From: Thalassovita mediterranea
Lineage (GTDB): Bacteria; Pseudomonadota; Alphaproteobacteria; Rhodobacterales; Rhodobacteraceae
Assembly (NCBI RefSeq): GCF_001458435.1
Contig: NZ_CYSF01000011.1
Coordinates: forward strand, 1-58,243
Direction: 5' to 3'
Length of the DNA stretch: 58,243 bases
Within the stretch, counting starts at the first letter, position 1; each line of letters begins with the position of its first letter. The notes under the pieces are model-generated. The model was not told the origin of the DNA. It did no database searches and saw only the letters and a program-made list of their open reading frames with translations. Below are positions 16,709 through 26,953 of the stretch, piece by piece. A program made the position numbers and the translations under genes.

Positions 16709-17821
16709 TTAGTCCGGGAAACCGACGAAACGGCGGACACGCTGACCATCCGTCAGCGATGGCAGGCCAGAGCGTACGATCAATTCACCCGGTTCCACAC
16801 CGGACACCAGAACGATCTCGCCATCACGAGAGGTTCTGACCTCAACCCGACGCAACGCAACAGTGCCAAGCCCATCGGCGGACTCTTCGCTATCTTCGGA
16901 TAGCGTAAAGACCATCACCTGCGGGCCGCCATCATTGGCCAGATCAATCGCGGTGGTTGGCAAAATCGGATTGCCACCGTCTTGGTCCACCGTTGCCAGA
17001 ACGGTCACCGACGAACCCGGCAAAACAGTCAGACCAACCGGACGTTCCAACCCTAGCGTCAGCTGAAAGGTTTGCCCGATGGTAGACGCCTCGGCGACAT
17101 ATTCACGGATCGCCAATGGGTACAGCGTGTCACCTGTCGGGAAACGCGCGAACAAAGTGACGTTGGTATCCGTGCTGGCGCGCTGAAACAGCACTTCCGG
17201 CACATCAATTTCAATCCGCAGATCAGACATGTCATGCAAACGCACGATTGGCGCTCCCGCGCCGACAGTGGTGAAATTCGCAACATTGCGGGTTGCGACC
17301 AAGGCATCAAACGGTGCCGACAGGGTGGCGTGTTCCAGCGCATATTCCGCATTACGGCGTGCAATCCGTGCCAGCCCGACCTGCGTTTCAGTGTCCTGTA
17401 CCGTCACCTCGGACACAACGGCAGACCCCGTCAGTCGATTGAAACGATCCAACCGGCGTTTGGCTTGATCATACTGCAGAGTCGCCTGATCCAACTGCAG
17501 GGAAAACAACTCCTCGTCCAGCTTGGCGATCAATCCACCTTTCGGCACGATCTGGCCTTCGATCACGGGAAATTCGACAATCTGCCCACCAACCTGAAAC
17601 GCAAGGTCCACGGTTTGACGCGCCACTACCTGACCAAAGAACTGGCGTGTGATCTTACTGTCACCCCGTTCCAGTTCCATCAGCTTGACCGGACGGATGA
17701 TTTCGGCGGGCGTTTCCTGCGCCTGTGCTGCGGGTGTCATCAACAATGCGGCCATCGCCACACCAAAGGCAGCGGCTGCGCGCCCTTTGCGCAGGGGGAC
17801 AACATGAGAAAGGGACATCAT
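16709..17821 (-). CDS. RND efflux periplasmic adaptor (membrane fusion protein)
   Basis: A 370-aa HlyD/AcrA-type adaptor with a signal peptide ending near ALLMTPAAQAQ. A lipoyl-like half motif (VVEFPVIEGQIVPKGGLIAKLD-like region, residues about 75-100), a coiled-coil hairpin, the second half motif and beta-barrel follow in normal order. Its start overlaps the MarR stop codon (ATGA), and the pump gene begins 10 bp later, so all three are one operon. It links the inner-membrane pump to an outer-membrane channel that must be supplied from elsewhere. ATG at 17818 is an equally possible start. Confidence 0.9.
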   Translation of the reverse strand: MMSLSHVVPLRKGRAAAAFGVAMAALLMTPAAQAQETPAEIIRPVKLMELERGDSKITRQFFGQVVARQTVDLAFQVGGQIVEFPVIEGQIVPKGGLIAKLDEELFSLQLDQATLQYDQAKRRLDRFNRLTGSAVVSEVTVQDTETQVGLARIARRNAEYALEHATLSAPFDALVATRNVANFTTVGAGAPIVRLHDMSDLRIEIDVPEVLFQRASTDTNVTLFARFPTGDTLYPLAIREYVAEASTIGQTFQLTLGLERPVGLTVLPGSSVTVLATVDQDGGNPILPTTAIDLANDGGPQVMVFTLSEDSEESADGLGTVALRRVEVRTSRDGEIVLVSGVEPGELIVRSGLPSLTDGQRVRRFVGFPD

Positions 17822-18303
17822 TTGCGACTCCTGTTCGAGAGCGTTTCGTGCAAGTTTCTGCGCGCTTTGTCCGTCAAATCGGCAAAAGCGGCGGTTTCTG
17901 CGGCATCAAAGCCGGTGATCGCGTGAAAGACTTCGGCAGCCTTCTGCGCCATTTCGGCCCGTCTGGCGTGGCCTTTTTCTGTCAGGGTCAAAAGCCAGGC
18001 GCGCCGATCACTGGGATCGCGTTTTCTTTCTGCCAGACCTTCGGCCTCCAATAGGTCGACCAGCGCCGTCAGCGTCGAGGGCAACACATTAGACACCCGT
18101 GCCAGATCCCCCAGCCGCATAGGCGCATCCAAACGGATCACCAGACGCTTTGCCGGATCGGGCAGGTCCTTGGCGAAACTCATCTGCTCGACCACAGCCA
18201 ACACCTGATTGTAAATCGCATCGACCCCTAGCAAGGCCCGAATTTCTGGACTGAGGGTCTGATCCTCGGTCGGATCATAGCTGGGAATTTGTTCGCAACC
18301 CAT
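17818..18303 (-). CDS. MarR-family transcriptional regulator
   Basis: A 161-aa winged-helix regulator. The MarR core is clear: MRLGDLARVSNVLPSTLTAL for the recognition helix region, then the wing ERKRDPSDRRAWLLTLTEKG. It is the first gene of the efflux operon and overlaps the adaptor gene, a normal arrangement for a ligand-released repressor of its own pump. A perfect small palindrome lies 44-58 bp upstream of its start. The inducing ligand is not known. Confidence 0.9.
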   Translation of the reverse strand: MGCEQIPSYDPTEDQTLSPEIRALLGVDAIYNQVLAVVEQMSFAKDLPDPAKRLVIRLDAPMRLGDLARVSNVLPSTLTALVDLLEAEGLAERKRDPSDRRAWLLTLTEKGHARRAEMAQKAAEVFHAITGFDAAETAAFADLTDKARRNLHETLSNRSRK

Positions 18304-18346
18304 GAGACTCTACTGTTTGTTAACACGCGCCCTACTTACTTCAGAA

Positions 18347-18361
18347 ATTGAACTATTCAAT
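18347..18361. promoter_or_regulatory. Candidate MarR operator
   Basis: ATTGAA-CTA-TTCAAT is a perfect 6-bp inverted repeat with a 3-bp spacer. It lies 44-58 bp upstream of the marR start, inside the divergent interval between the efflux operon and the rhamnose operon. Size and TTG/CAA arms are typical for MarR dimers. It could affect rfbC on the other side too. Confidence 0.5.
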
Positions 18362-18504
18362 CTCAAAAGCATATTTTCCCACTCATCCGCAGCGACTGCG
18401 CAGTAAACAGGCAACAATTACCGGTCATTTACACCACTAGGGGGTTTCGATGGCCCCCGCAGGAAGGCTATAGATTGCAAAGACTTCACCAGCCGGAGCG
18501 CCTC

Positions 18505-19056
18505 GTGCAGATCTCGGAAACCGCCATTGCCGACGTAAAGATCCTGACGCCCGCCCGTTTCGGCGACCATCGGGGATTCTTTAGCGAAAGCTGGAATCGC
18601 ACCACACTTGCGGATGCTGGGCTGACACTGCCCGACTTCGTGCAAGACAACCACTCGCTATCACACGACCGCGGCACTGTCCGCGGCCTACACTTTCAGG
18701 CCCCGCCTCATGCGCAGGGCAAACTGGTGCGGTGTGGCCGCGGCGCAATGTTTGATGTCGCAGTGGACATCCGCGCCGGATCGCCGACCTATGGGCAGTG
18801 GGTTGGCGAAGAGCTGAGTTATAAGAATGGCCGCCAATTATGGATTCCCGCAGGCTTCCTGCATGGTTTCATGACCTTGGAACCAGACACAGAAATTATT
18901 TACAAATGCACCGACCACTACGCCCCGGAATGTGACCGCGCAGTTGCCTGGGACAGCTGCGGCATTGACTGGCCATTAGAAGGCGTAACACCCATTTTGT
19001 CGGAAAAAGATGCCTCCGCACCAGCATTGGCCGATTTCACCACCCCATATCAATGA
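18505..19056 (+). CDS. rfbC: dTDP-4-dehydrorhamnose 3,5-epimerase
   Basis: A 183-aa RmlC/RfbC cupin enzyme, third step of dTDP-L-rhamnose synthesis. Catalytic His63 is in RGLHFQAPP, Lys73 in QGKLVR and Tyr139 in [17 protein letters not shown] closes the barrel. I chose the GTG at 18505 because it has GGAG 7 nt upstream and gives the usual first residues ([16 protein letters not shown]); the TTG at 18475 would add ten unrelated residues. It is the first gene of rfbCBDA, and its stop overlaps an ATG as ATGA. Confidence 0.93.
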   Translation: MQISETAIADVKILTPARFGDHRGFFSESWNRTTLADAGLTLPDFVQDNHSLSHDRGTVRGLHFQAPPHAQGKLVRCGRGAMFDVAVDIRAGSPTYGQWVGEELSYKNGRQLWIPAGFLHGFMTLEPDTEIIYKCTDHYAPECDRAVAWDSCGIDWPLEGVTPILSEKDASAPALADFTTPYQ

Positions 19057-19067
19057 CAGGACACTCA

Positions 19068-20117
19068 ATGAAACTGCTCATCACCGGCGGCGCCGGCTTC
19101 ATCGGATCCGCAGTTGTACGTCAAGCAGTGAAAGCAGGGCATCAGGTGATCAATCTGGACGCGCTGACCTACGCCGCCTGCCTTGATAACGTGTCCGAGG
19201 TGGCGGACAGCCCGCTTTACACCTTTGCGCAGGTGGATATCCGCGACGCCGCTGCGGTTGAGGCGTGTTTTGATCAACACCAGCCCGACGCGGTGTTGCA
19301 CCTGGCCGCCGAGAGTCACGTTGACCGCTCCATCGACGGGCCTGCGGTGTTCATGGAAACCAATGTCATGGGCACTTTCAATCTGCTGCAATCCGCCCGT
19401 CGGATGTGGGAAGCAAAGGGCCGCCCCGACAATTTCCGTTTCCAACATATCTCGACGGATGAGGTTTACGGCTCCCTGCCCGCCGACCCGTCGGTGATGT
19501 TTACCGAAGAAACGGCCTACGATCCCCGCAGCCCCTATTCTGCGTCTAAGGCGGCCAGTGACCATCTGGTGCGCGCCTGGGGGGAAACTTACGGGTTACC
19601 GGTGCTGCTGACCAATTGTTCCAACAACTATGGTCCCTACCACTTCCCCGAAAAGCTGATCCCGGTGGTGATCTTGAATGCGCTCGCTGGGAAACCCCTG
19701 CCGATCTACGGGGATGGTAGCAATATTCGCGACTGGCTATATGTCGAAGACCATGCTGACGCGCTGCTGACAGTGCTGGAAAAGGGGCAGCTGGGGCGCA
19801 GCTACAATATCGGTGGCGAGAATGAGCGCACCAATCTGGAACTGGTGCAAACGCTTTGTGCTATTTTGGATGAAAAGCGCCCTAAGGCCACGGGATCGTA
19901 TAAAGATCAGATCACCTTTGTTACCGATCGTCCGGGACATGATGCGCGTTATGCAATTGACCCCAACCGCATTCGCAATGAACTGGGTTGGCGTCCCTCT
20001 GTGACTGTCGAAGAAGGTCTGGCTTTGACGGTAGAATGGTATCTGAACAACGAACAGTGGTGGCGTGCGTTGCAGAACCGAGATGGTGTCGGTGAACGTT
20101 TGGGTAAGGCTTCATGA
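19068..20117 (+). CDS. rfbB: dTDP-glucose 4,6-dehydratase
   Basis: A 349-aa short-chain dehydrogenase-type enzyme, second step of dTDP-rhamnose synthesis. NAD binding is shown by GGAGFIGS (7-14), the catalytic triplet Thr130-Asp131-Glu132 by STDEVYG, and Tyr157/Lys161 by [13 protein letters not shown] 19068 gives the family's MKLLITGG start and has AGGA just upstream; an in-frame ATG at 19053 overlapping rfbC is possible. Its stop overlaps the rfbD start (ATGA). Confidence 0.95.
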   Translation: MKLLITGGAGFIGSAVVRQAVKAGHQVINLDALTYAACLDNVSEVADSPLYTFAQVDIRDAAAVEACFDQHQPDAVLHLAAESHVDRSIDGPAVFMETNVMGTFNLLQSARRMWEAKGRPDNFRFQHISTDEVYGSLPADPSVMFTEETAYDPRSPYSASKAASDHLVRAWGETYGLPVLLTNCSNNYGPYHFPEKLIPVVILNALAGKPLPIYGDGSNIRDWLYVEDHADALLTVLEKGQLGRSYNIGGENERTNLELVQTLCAILDEKRPKATGSYKDQITFVTDRPGHDARYAIDPNRIRNELGWRPSVTVEEGLALTVEWYLNNEQWWRALQNRDGVGERLGKAS

Positions 20118-20959
20118 TCCTTGTCTTTGGTAAAACCGGTCAGGTGGCAAGTGAGTTGGCGCTCCTTGCTCCTGAGGCGCGGTTTCTGGGGCGGGATACC
20201 GCGGATCTGTCCGACCCTGCCGCCTGCGCCGCGCAGATCTTGGCATTAAAACCGGATGCGGTGATCAACGCCGCCGCCTACACCGCCGTTGATAAGGCCG
20301 AGGAAGAAGAGGCGCTGGCCACCGTGATCAACGCAGATGCCCCCGCCGCCATGGCGCGTGCCTGCGCTGAACGAAAGGTGCCGTTCCTGCATCTGTCGAC
20401 CGACTATGTGTTTGACGGCAGCGGCGATCAGCCGTGGCGACCGGATGATCCCGTGGCGCCGATCAATGCCTATGGGCGGTCCAAACTGGCGGGGGAACAG
20501 GCGGTTGCAGCCAGTGGCGCGAACTATGCGATTCTGCGCACGTCTTGGGTCTTTTCCGCCCATGGCGGCAACTTTGTCAAAACCATGCTGCGTCTGGCAG
20601 CAACCCGTGATCAGTTGAGCGTTGTGGCCGACCAGATCGGCAGCCCGACGCCAGCACGTGCCATCGCGGCGGCGCTGCTGTCCATCGCAGCGCAGATGCA
20701 GGCGGGCACCCGCAGCCGTGGGATCTATCATTTCAGCGGCCAGCCCGCGGTCAACTGGGCCGATTTTGCCCGCGCGATCTTTGCCAAAGCGAACCTGACA
20801 ACACGGGTTGTGGATATCGCCACCAGCGCCTACCCCACCCCAGCAACGCGACCGCTAAATTCGCAATTACATTGCAACGATTTAACAAATGATTTTTCAA
20901 TCCAGCCCCCTGACTGGCAGAGTGGGTTGGAAAAGGTGATTGAGGACCTGACCCGATGA
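20114..20959 (+). CDS. rfbD: dTDP-4-dehydrorhamnose reductase
   Basis: A 281-aa NAD(P)-dependent reductase, final step of dTDP-L-rhamnose synthesis. The cofactor loop GKTGQVA is at residues 6-12, [10 protein letters not shown] marks the active-site strand and [10 protein letters not shown] holds the catalytic Tyr and Lys. It overlaps rfbB and rfbA by 4 bp each, so the four genes should be translated as one coupled unit. The 3' part of the gene (about 20840-20890) is locally AT-richer. Confidence 0.95.
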   Translation: MILVFGKTGQVASELALLAPEARFLGRDTADLSDPAACAAQILALKPDAVINAAAYTAVDKAEEEEALATVINADAPAAMARACAERKVPFLHLSTDYVFDGSGDQPWRPDDPVAPINAYGRSKLAGEQAVAASGANYAILRTSWVFSAHGGNFVKTMLRLAATRDQLSVVADQIGSPTPARAIAAALLSIAAQMQAGTRSRGIYHFSGQPAVNWADFARAIFAKANLTTRVVDIATSAYPTPATRPLNSQLHCNDLTNDFSIQPPDWQSGLEKVIEDLTR

Positions 20960-21834
20960 CACAGCGCAAAGGTATTATTCTGGCCGGCGGGTCCGGCACG
21001 CGGCTTTACCCGCTGACCCTGGCGGTATCGAAACAGCTGATGCCAATCTATGACAAACCGATGATCTACTACCCCCTTAGCGTGTTGATGCTGTCGGGTA
21101 TCCGCGAGGTGGCGGTCATCACCACGCCGCAGGATCAGGCGCAATTCCAGCGTCTGCTGGGCGATGGCAGCCAATGGGGCATGTCGTTGACCTATATCGA
21201 ACAGCCCAGCCCCGACGGATTGGCGCAGGCCTATATTCTGGCCGAGGATTTTCTGGACGGCGCACCTTCTGCGATGGTGCTGGGTGACAACATCTTCTTT
21301 GGCCATGGCCTGCCAGAAATGCTGGCCGCCGCCAATGCCAAGACCACAGGCGGCACCGTGTTCGGCTATCACGTCGCGGATCCTGAACGCTATGGCGTGG
21401 TGCGCTTTGACAGTGAATTCAACGCGCAAGAGATTATCGAAAAGCCCGCCGTGCCACCGTCAAACTACGCGGTCACCGGCCTCTATTTTCTGGACGGCAA
21501 CGCGCCGGAACGCGCCCGCGCCGTGCGCCCATCAAACCGTGGTGAACTGGAAATCGTCACCCTGCTGCAAAGCTACCTGAACGATGGAACCCTCTCGGTT
21601 GAGCGCATGGGGCGTGGCTATGCCTGGCTGGATACCGGCACCCACGGCTCTCTACTGGATGCCGGCAATTTTGTCCGCACGCTGTCAGAACGCCAAGGCA
21701 TGCAGTCAGGCTGCCCCGAGGAAATCGCCTATCAACAAGGCTGGATCGACGCTGCGCTGATGCGCAAACACGTCGAAACCTACGGCAAAACCGCCTACGG
21801 CGCATACCTGCGCGGTCTGTTGCCCGACGGGTAA
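20956..21834 (+). CDS. rfbA: Glucose-1-phosphate thymidylyltransferase
   Basis: A 292-aa nucleotidyltransferase that makes dTDP-glucose, the first step of dTDP-rhamnose synthesis. The nucleotide loop GGSGTRLYPLT (11-21) and the DKPMIYYPLSVLM segment are diagnostic, and VLGDNIFFGHGL carries the metal-binding Asp. Length is standard. It closes the rfbCBDA operon. The activated rhamnose would feed O-antigen, capsule or exopolysaccharide synthesis. Confidence 0.95.
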   Translation: MTQRKGIILAGGSGTRLYPLTLAVSKQLMPIYDKPMIYYPLSVLMLSGIREVAVITTPQDQAQFQRLLGDGSQWGMSLTYIEQPSPDGLAQAYILAEDFLDGAPSAMVLGDNIFFGHGLPEMLAAANAKTTGGTVFGYHVADPERYGVVRFDSEFNAQEIIEKPAVPPSNYAVTGLYFLDGNAPERARAVRPSNRGELEIVTLLQSYLNDGTLSVERMGRGYAWLDTGTHGSLLDAGNFVRTLSERQGMQSGCPEEIAYQQGWIDAALMRKHVETYGKTAYGAYLRGLLPDG

Positions 21835-21893
21835 ATTCCCGTCAGATCCGAAACTCCGCCACCACGGGACAATGATCAGACGCTTTGGGTCGG

Positions 21894-22184
21894 TCATCCT
21901 AAAACAGCCTTCATTGCAGACACGCCACCCCAAGCGATCAACGCGACAACAAACCATATTAATGCGCGACCCACCCACGCCCGCTCTCGCTTACATTTGT
22001 CTGATACAAACAACTCATTTGCTACGTTCATTCGTTCAGCCAATGGCACATACACTCGCCATAACGGAACTTTGGTCGTTCTCATCACCCTGATTTGCAA
22101 AAGTAAAAGACAGCCCCAAAACCAAAAGAATGTTCCAACAAGCATGGCGGTGGAAACATGGTCCAGGACATCAATCCATTTCAT
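21894..22184 (-). CDS. Small hypothetical membrane protein
   Basis: A 96-aa protein with two hydrophobic helices, about residues 13-32 and 74-93, and a basic middle segment (ERMNVANELFVSDKCKRERA). AAGGG lies about 11 nt before the ATG. It points towards the rfbA 3' end and is alone. I do not recognise a family. Its AT content is higher than that of rfbA. Confidence 0.5.
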   Translation of the reverse strand: MKWIDVLDHVSTAMLVGTFFWFWGCLLLLQIRVMRTTKVPLWRVYVPLAERMNVANELFVSDKCKRERAWVGRALIWFVVALIAWGGVSAMKAVLG

Positions 22185-22339
22185 GGGCTTAGTGTCCCTT
22201 AGCTGTTAGTTTGAGAGGCGCGAGGCCGCGCAACCGAAGCGGGCAGGACGCTGTATATCAAGACCGTTTCATAGTCCGTTGAGCAAAAGCAATGAAAGAA
22301 TGCCCTTACCTTACCGGAAATCGCCCCGATTCTCTAGGT

Positions 22340-22365
22340 CGGTGCGGACGAAGACGCCCGCACCG
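22340..22365. other. GC-rich hairpin downstream of the chemoreceptor gene
   Basis: CGGTGCGG (22340-22347) pairs with CCGCACCG (22358-22365) around a 10-nt loop, 13 bp beyond the stop of the chemoreceptor gene. There is no T-tract on the minus strand, so it is at best a weak or factor-assisted terminator. Confidence 0.35.
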
Positions 22366-22377
22366 GATCAGCACTCT

Positions 22378-23979
22378 TTAGGCCGCTTTGGCGTCGGCAA
22401 CACCTGAAACGCCCATATCGGCCCCCTGATCAGCGGGCAGTCGCGCACTGATCGCTGACATCCCCCCTGAACCGCTATCACAGCCCTGCACATCGAAGAA
22501 ACCGACCGCATCGTTCAACACAGTGACCTGCTGCGCCAGCTCTTCAGCGGTAACACTCATTTCTTCGGAATTGGCACTGGTACGCTGGGATAACTGATCC
22601 AAACCCACAACCGATGTACGCAGTTCAATCATCGTCTGGGCGATATCGGCATTGGAATGACTGATCTGACCAACCAAATCCGCCGTGCGCTGAATGCTTG
22701 GCCCCAGTTCTGACAGGCTTTCACGGGCACCTTCGGCCGCCGAAATCGTGCGTTGGCTCAACCCCTGAATAACGCCCGATGCAGCCTGAGAGCGTTCTGC
22801 CAGCTTGCGCACTTCGCCCGCAACCACACTGAACCCTTTGCCATTTTCGCCAGCGCGCGAAGCTTCAACTGCAGCATTCAGCGCCAACAGGTCTGTCTGA
22901 CGGGCAATTTCCTGCACCACGCTGATCTGCTCCAGCATCGCCTCTGTCGCCTCCAGCGCCGAAACAACGGCCGTTTCGGATTGCTGCACCTGCGCCACCG
23001 ACTTCTGGGCCATCACTTCGGTTTCGCGGGCATGCTGGGCGGTCTGATCCACCGACTGCGTGACATCCCCCACAGATTGCGCCAACGCCTCGGATGACCG
23101 CGCCTGTTCCAGCGATGTCTCATTCAGCTGACCGGCTGTTTCAGACATCGACTGCGCACTGCTGGACACAACATCTGCGCCGGTCACCACGGATCCGACA
23201 ACGCCATTCAACTGACGTGACATCTGATCAAGATTACCAAGTAGGGCACCAATCTCGTGGCCGGGGCGTGGTTCATCGCACACATGCAGCCGACCCTGTG
23301 CGACATCGCTGCTCAACACATTTGCTTTGTGCAGTCCCAGACGCAGGGATCGCGTGATCCCCCATGCGGCTGCGATTCCAAACACCAGAGCAACCGCAAT
23401 CACAACTGCCAGACGGGTGACAATCCCGTCGTAGATCGCCTGCGCCTCCGCGGCAGCGGCGGTCATTTCCGCACTCAGATGCGTTTCGATATCGTGAAAC
23501 AGGGCCTCCATCGCTTCAGACAGGGGGGCCACCTTGCGCAGCAACACATCGCTTGAACGATCCGACACCCCGAACATCATCTGCTGAGCAATATCCGCGC
23601 GCAGTTTCTGCATCCGTGCGTTTTCATAGCTATAGCGCTCCAAATAAGGGGCCAGCCCAGCACTGCCACGGACCTGCAAGGATTCGAATTCTGCAGCCTG
23701 CGCAGCAGTCAGTGCCTCCATCTTGCGCCAAATCTTCGACCGCGCTTTGGAATCACCACGTTCAATCATCAGATAGTCCCGCATCTGCGTCTGAATCTGC
23801 AGTTGGTGGCTGTACAACGCCTCAGCGCTCAGGGTATCGGCGAAATGGACCTCGACCATCTGATCGCCCCGCGCCGTTACATTTTGCAGTTCCACCACCG
23901 CAAACAGCGCGATCGCCACCAGAACCAGCCCAAGGAAAGAGAACGTCGCAATCAGCCGCGACCGGATTGTCTGAAACAT
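22378..23979 (-). CDS. Methyl-accepting chemotaxis protein
   Basis: A 533-aa transmembrane chemoreceptor. One membrane helix lies at about residues 9-30, a four-helix-bundle-like sensor domain at 35-190, a second helix at about 190-210, then a HAMP-like linker and the signalling domain. The hairpin tip is conserved: [20 protein letters not shown] followed by [20 protein letters not shown]. The C-terminus ends in FFDVQG plus a variable tail without an obvious CheR pentapeptide. No other che gene is nearby, so it must signal to chromosomal partners. Its place among polysaccharide genes fits control of attachment or motility (inference). Confidence 0.93.
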   Translation of the reverse strand: MFQTIRSRLIATFSFLGLVLVAIALFAVVELQNVTARGDQMVEVHFADTLSAEALYSHQLQIQTQMRDYLMIERGDSKARSKIWRKMEALTAAQAAEFESLQVRGSAGLAPYLERYSYENARMQKLRADIAQQMMFGVSDRSSDVLLRKVAPLSEAMEALFHDIETHLSAEMTAAAAEAQAIYDGIVTRLAVVIAVALVFGIAAAWGITRSLRLGLHKANVLSSDVAQGRLHVCDEPRPGHEIGALLGNLDQMSRQLNGVVGSVVTGADVVSSSAQSMSETAGQLNETSLEQARSSEALAQSVGDVTQSVDQTAQHARETEVMAQKSVAQVQQSETAVVSALEATEAMLEQISVVQEIARQTDLLALNAAVEASRAGENGKGFSVVAGEVRKLAERSQAASGVIQGLSQRTISAAEGARESLSELGPSIQRTADLVGQISHSNADIAQTMIELRTSVVGLDQLSQRTSANSEEMSVTAEELAQQVTVLNDAVGFFDVQGCDSGSGGMSAISARLPADQGADMGVSGVADAKAA

Positions 23980-24197
23980 CTAAACAGCACCTTCATAGTT
24001 GGTCACGCCCCTGTCGCGGATGGGTTGCAACAGAGGCATGGGGGTCACCAAATTCTGCAACCCACAGCGGATCACAGCCTATTACTGCAATGAACAACGA
24101 CCAAACGACGTCAAGTTGTAGCAGCCTTCCACCACCCACGCTGGGCCACAGCCGTTTTCCATTGATCGCCTCAGCCGCTTGTGACATTGGAAACTTC

Positions 24198-25169
24198 ATG
24201 GAAAACCAAGCTTCTTCTCCGTCGAAAATGGTCAGCGCAGCCAAGCGTGTGCTGGGCATTGAGGCAGACGCGCTGCGTCTGCTGTCCGATCATCTGCCCG
24301 CCGATTTTGAGGCGGTGGTGACCTTGATCCTCAACACCAAGGGTCGGGTGATCATCTCTGGCATCGGCAAATCCGGCCATATCGGCAACAAGATCGCCGC
24401 CACCCTCGCCTCCACCGGCACGCCCAGCTCTTTTGTGCATGCCTCTGAGGCCAGCCATGGCGATCTGGGCATGATCACCAATGACGATATCGTTGTGCTG
24501 ATCTCCAACTCTGGCGAAACGCGCGAATTGTCGGATGTGCTGGCGCATACGCGCCGCTTCTCGATCCCGCTGATCGGGATTTCTTCGCGCCCCGGCTCCA
24601 CCCTGATGGCGGCGGCGGATTATCAGCTGCTCTTGCCCCCCGCGCCTGAGGCCTGCCCGATGGGCATGGCCCCCACCACATCGACCACGCTGACCCTGGC
24701 GATCGGCGATGCGCTGGCGGTTGCCCTGATGGAGGCACGTGATTTCAAGGCGGAAAACTTCGCCACCTTCCATCCCGGCGGCAAACTGGGCGCGCAGCTG
24801 TCCACCGTAGCGCAGCTGATGCATGGTGTGGACGCCCTGCCGCTCGTCAGCAAGGACACCGCGATGGAGGAGGTTTTGATCGAAATGACCTCCAAGGGAT
24901 TTGGCACCACCGGCGTCGTTGAGGGTGAGGCGCTGATCGGGATCGTCTCGGACGGTGACCTGCGCCGTAATATGGCGCATCTGATGTCCGCCACAGCGGG
25001 TGAGGTGGCCACATTGTCGCCCGTGACCGCCGCGCCGGATATGTTGGCCGCTCAGGCGCTGGCCCTGATGAACGAGCGTAAGATCACCACGCTCTTTGCC
25101 GTTGATGAGGCAAACCGCCCCGTCGGCATCCTGCACCTGCATGATCTGCTGCGCGCTGGCGTTGCTTAA
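24198..25169 (+). CDS. kdsD: D-arabinose-5-phosphate isomerase
   Basis: A 323-aa KdsD/KpsF/GutQ-type isomerase: ribulose-5-phosphate to arabinose-5-phosphate, the entry to KDO. The SIS domain shows SGIGKSGHIGNKIAATLAST and SNSGETRELSD; two CBS domains follow (about 205-260 and 270-323). I chose the ATG at 24198 with GGAA 8 nt upstream; the frame is open much further 5' but encodes no homologous sequence. It starts a kdsD-kdsB-kdsA unit with 12-bp and 3-bp gaps. Confidence 0.92.
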   Translation: MENQASSPSKMVSAAKRVLGIEADALRLLSDHLPADFEAVVTLILNTKGRVIISGIGKSGHIGNKIAATLASTGTPSSFVHASEASHGDLGMITNDDIVVLISNSGETRELSDVLAHTRRFSIPLIGISSRPGSTLMAAADYQLLLPPAPEACPMGMAPTTSTTLTLAIGDALAVALMEARDFKAENFATFHPGGKLGAQLSTVAQLMHGVDALPLVSKDTAMEEVLIEMTSKGFGTTGVVEGEALIGIVSDGDLRRNMAHLMSATAGEVATLSPVTAAPDMLAAQALALMNERKITTLFAVDEANRPVGILHLHDLLRAGVA

Positions 25170-25181
25170 GGAGATCCCCTG

Positions 25182-25973
25182 ATGAAAACCGTGATCCTGA
25201 TCCCCGCGCGCTATGCCTCGACCCGCTATCCGGGCAAGCCGCTGGCAGAACTGACCCTGCCGTCGGGCGAAAAGAAATCGCTGATCCGCCTCAGCTGGGA
25301 AGCGGCCCAGCGGGTCAATGGCGTGGCCGAGGTGCATGTTGTCACCGATGATGACCGCATCGCGGATCACGCCAAGGCGTTTGGCGCCTCTGTCATCATG
25401 ACCTCGCCAGAGGCGGAAAATGGCACCGCGCGCTGCGCCGAGGCGCTGCGCAATGGGCAGGTAGAGGCGGACCTGATTGTCAACCTGCAGGGCGACGCGC
25501 CGCTGACGCCCGAATGGTTCGTCGAAGACCTGATCGCGGCGATGAAACAGGACGCAGAGGCGCAGGTCGCCACGCCGGTGCTGCAATGCGATCCGCTGAC
25601 CTACAGCCATTTCGTCGAAGACCGCAAAGCCGGCCGCGTCGGCGGCACCACCGCCGTGTTCAACGCCAAGGGCCACGCGCTCTACTTCTCCAAGGAAGTG
25701 CTGCCCTATATTGACCCCGACAAGGTGCCCGACAGCGACATTCCTGTCTATCACCACGTCGGCTGCTACGCCTACCGTCCGGCAGCACTGGCGGCCTATA
25801 CCTCCTGGGGCATCAGCCAGCTGGAAGTGCTGGAGGGGCTGGAGCAGCTGCGCTTCCTCGTGAATGACACCAAGATGCGCTGCGTCGAGGTCGAGGGCAA
25901 AGGCCGCGTCTTCTGGGAGCTGAACAATCCCGAAGATGTGGACCGTATCAATTCTGTGCTGAAGGATCTGTAA
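25182..25973 (+). CDS. kdsB: 3-deoxy-manno-octulosonate cytidylyltransferase
   Basis: A 263-aa CMP-KDO synthetase (KdsB/KpsU). The CTP-binding start IPARYASTRYPGKPLAEL and the later LQGDAPL motif are typical. A strong AAGGAG precedes the ATG. It activates KDO for lipid A core or for the lipid anchor of capsules. It sits between kdsD and kdsA. Confidence 0.93.
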   Translation: MKTVILIPARYASTRYPGKPLAELTLPSGEKKSLIRLSWEAAQRVNGVAEVHVVTDDDRIADHAKAFGASVIMTSPEAENGTARCAEALRNGQVEADLIVNLQGDAPLTPEWFVEDLIAAMKQDAEAQVATPVLQCDPLTYSHFVEDRKAGRVGGTTAVFNAKGHALYFSKEVLPYIDPDKVPDSDIPVYHHVGCYAYRPAALAAYTSWGISQLEVLEGLEQLRFLVNDTKMRCVEVEGKGRVFWELNNPEDVDRINSVLKDL

Positions 25974-25976
25974 GTC

Positions 25977-26813
25977 ATGGACGTAACCCAGACCAAAACC
26001 GTCACCGTGGGTGACATCAATATTGGCGGCAGCAATCCGGTGGCCTTCATCACCGGTCCCTGCCAGCTGGAAAGCCTCGATCACGCCCGCATGATGGCGG
26101 AAAAAATCGCCGAGGCCTGCGCGCCCACCGGCACCCAGTTCATCTTCAAGGCCAGCTACGACAAGGCCAACCGCTCGTCGATCTCGACCAAGCGGGGGCT
26201 GGGCATGGAAGAGGGGCTGAAAATCCTTGGCCAGATCAAAGAAGAGTTCGGCGTGCCGATCCTGACCGATGTGCATGACGCGGCCCAATGTGCCCCTGCG
26301 GCTGAGGTGTGCGATATCCTGCAAATCCCCGCCTTCCTGTGCCGTCAGACCGACCTGTTGCTGGCGGCGGGCAAAACCGGCGCGGCGATCAATGTGAAAA
26401 AGGGTCAGTTTCTGGCACCTTGGGACATGGGCAATGTGGCGGAAAAGATCGCTTCCACCGGTAATGAACGGATCATGCTCTGCGATCGCGGCACTTCGTT
26501 TGGCTATAACACGCTGGTCAGCGATTTCCGTGGCCTGCCAACCATGGCGGCGACCGGCTATCCGACTGTGTTTGATGCCACCCATTCGGTGCAGCAACCG
26601 GGCGGTCAGGGCACCACATCGGGCGGCCAGCGTGAATTTGCCCCCGTTCTGGCCCGCGCGGCCTGTGCGGTTGGCGTTTCGGCGCTGTTCATTGAAACGC
26701 ACGAGGATCCCGATAACGCGCCCAGTGATGGCCCCAACATGATCCCCGTCGATCAAATGGCTGACCTGATCAAACGTCTGCGTGATTTTGATGCGCTGGC
26801 GAAGGGCCTGTAA
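25977..26813 (+). CDS. kdsA: 3-deoxy-8-phosphooctulonate synthase
   Basis: A 278-aa KDO-8-phosphate synthase, condensing PEP with arabinose-5-phosphate. Diagnostic stretches are [28 protein letters not shown] and the C-terminal [18 protein letters not shown]. The residue set at the metal-binding positions was not analysed. It completes a plasmid-borne KDO module (only the KDO-8-P phosphatase is absent) and is followed by a strong terminator. Confidence 0.94.
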   Translation: MDVTQTKTVTVGDINIGGSNPVAFITGPCQLESLDHARMMAEKIAEACAPTGTQFIFKASYDKANRSSISTKRGLGMEEGLKILGQIKEEFGVPILTDVHDAAQCAPAAEVCDILQIPAFLCRQTDLLLAAGKTGAAINVKKGQFLAPWDMGNVAEKIASTGNERIMLCDRGTSFGYNTLVSDFRGLPTMAATGYPTVFDATHSVQQPGGQGTTSGGQREFAPVLARAACAVGVSALFIETHEDPDNAPSDGPNMIPVDQMADLIKRLRDFDALAKGL

Positions 26814-26834
26814 TATCTCGAAAATACCAATACC

Positions 26835-26864
26835 AAAGGGCCGCGTTGATCGCGGCCCTTTTTG
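26835..26864 (+). terminator. Rho-independent terminator of the KDO operon
   Basis: An 11-bp perfect stem (AAAGGGCCGCG at 26835-26845 with CGCGGCCCTTT at 26851-26861), 5-nt loop and a T-run on the plus strand, 21 bp after the kdsA stop codon. Confidence 0.93.
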
Positions 26865-26953
26865 GTTGAACGACACCCTGCGGTATGGGACTGAAGCATG
26901 AGAATGCTGCACAAGACGCCGCATAATGATCTGTTTCAACAAGGACAGTGCAG

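Noticed and set aside
24171-26942. A 923-codon open frame on the minus strand opposite kdsD-kdsB-kdsA
   Set aside because: It is antisense to three confidently assigned enzymes, has His/Gln/Gly/Arg-rich composition typical of the reverse strand of GC-rich genes, and shows no domain.
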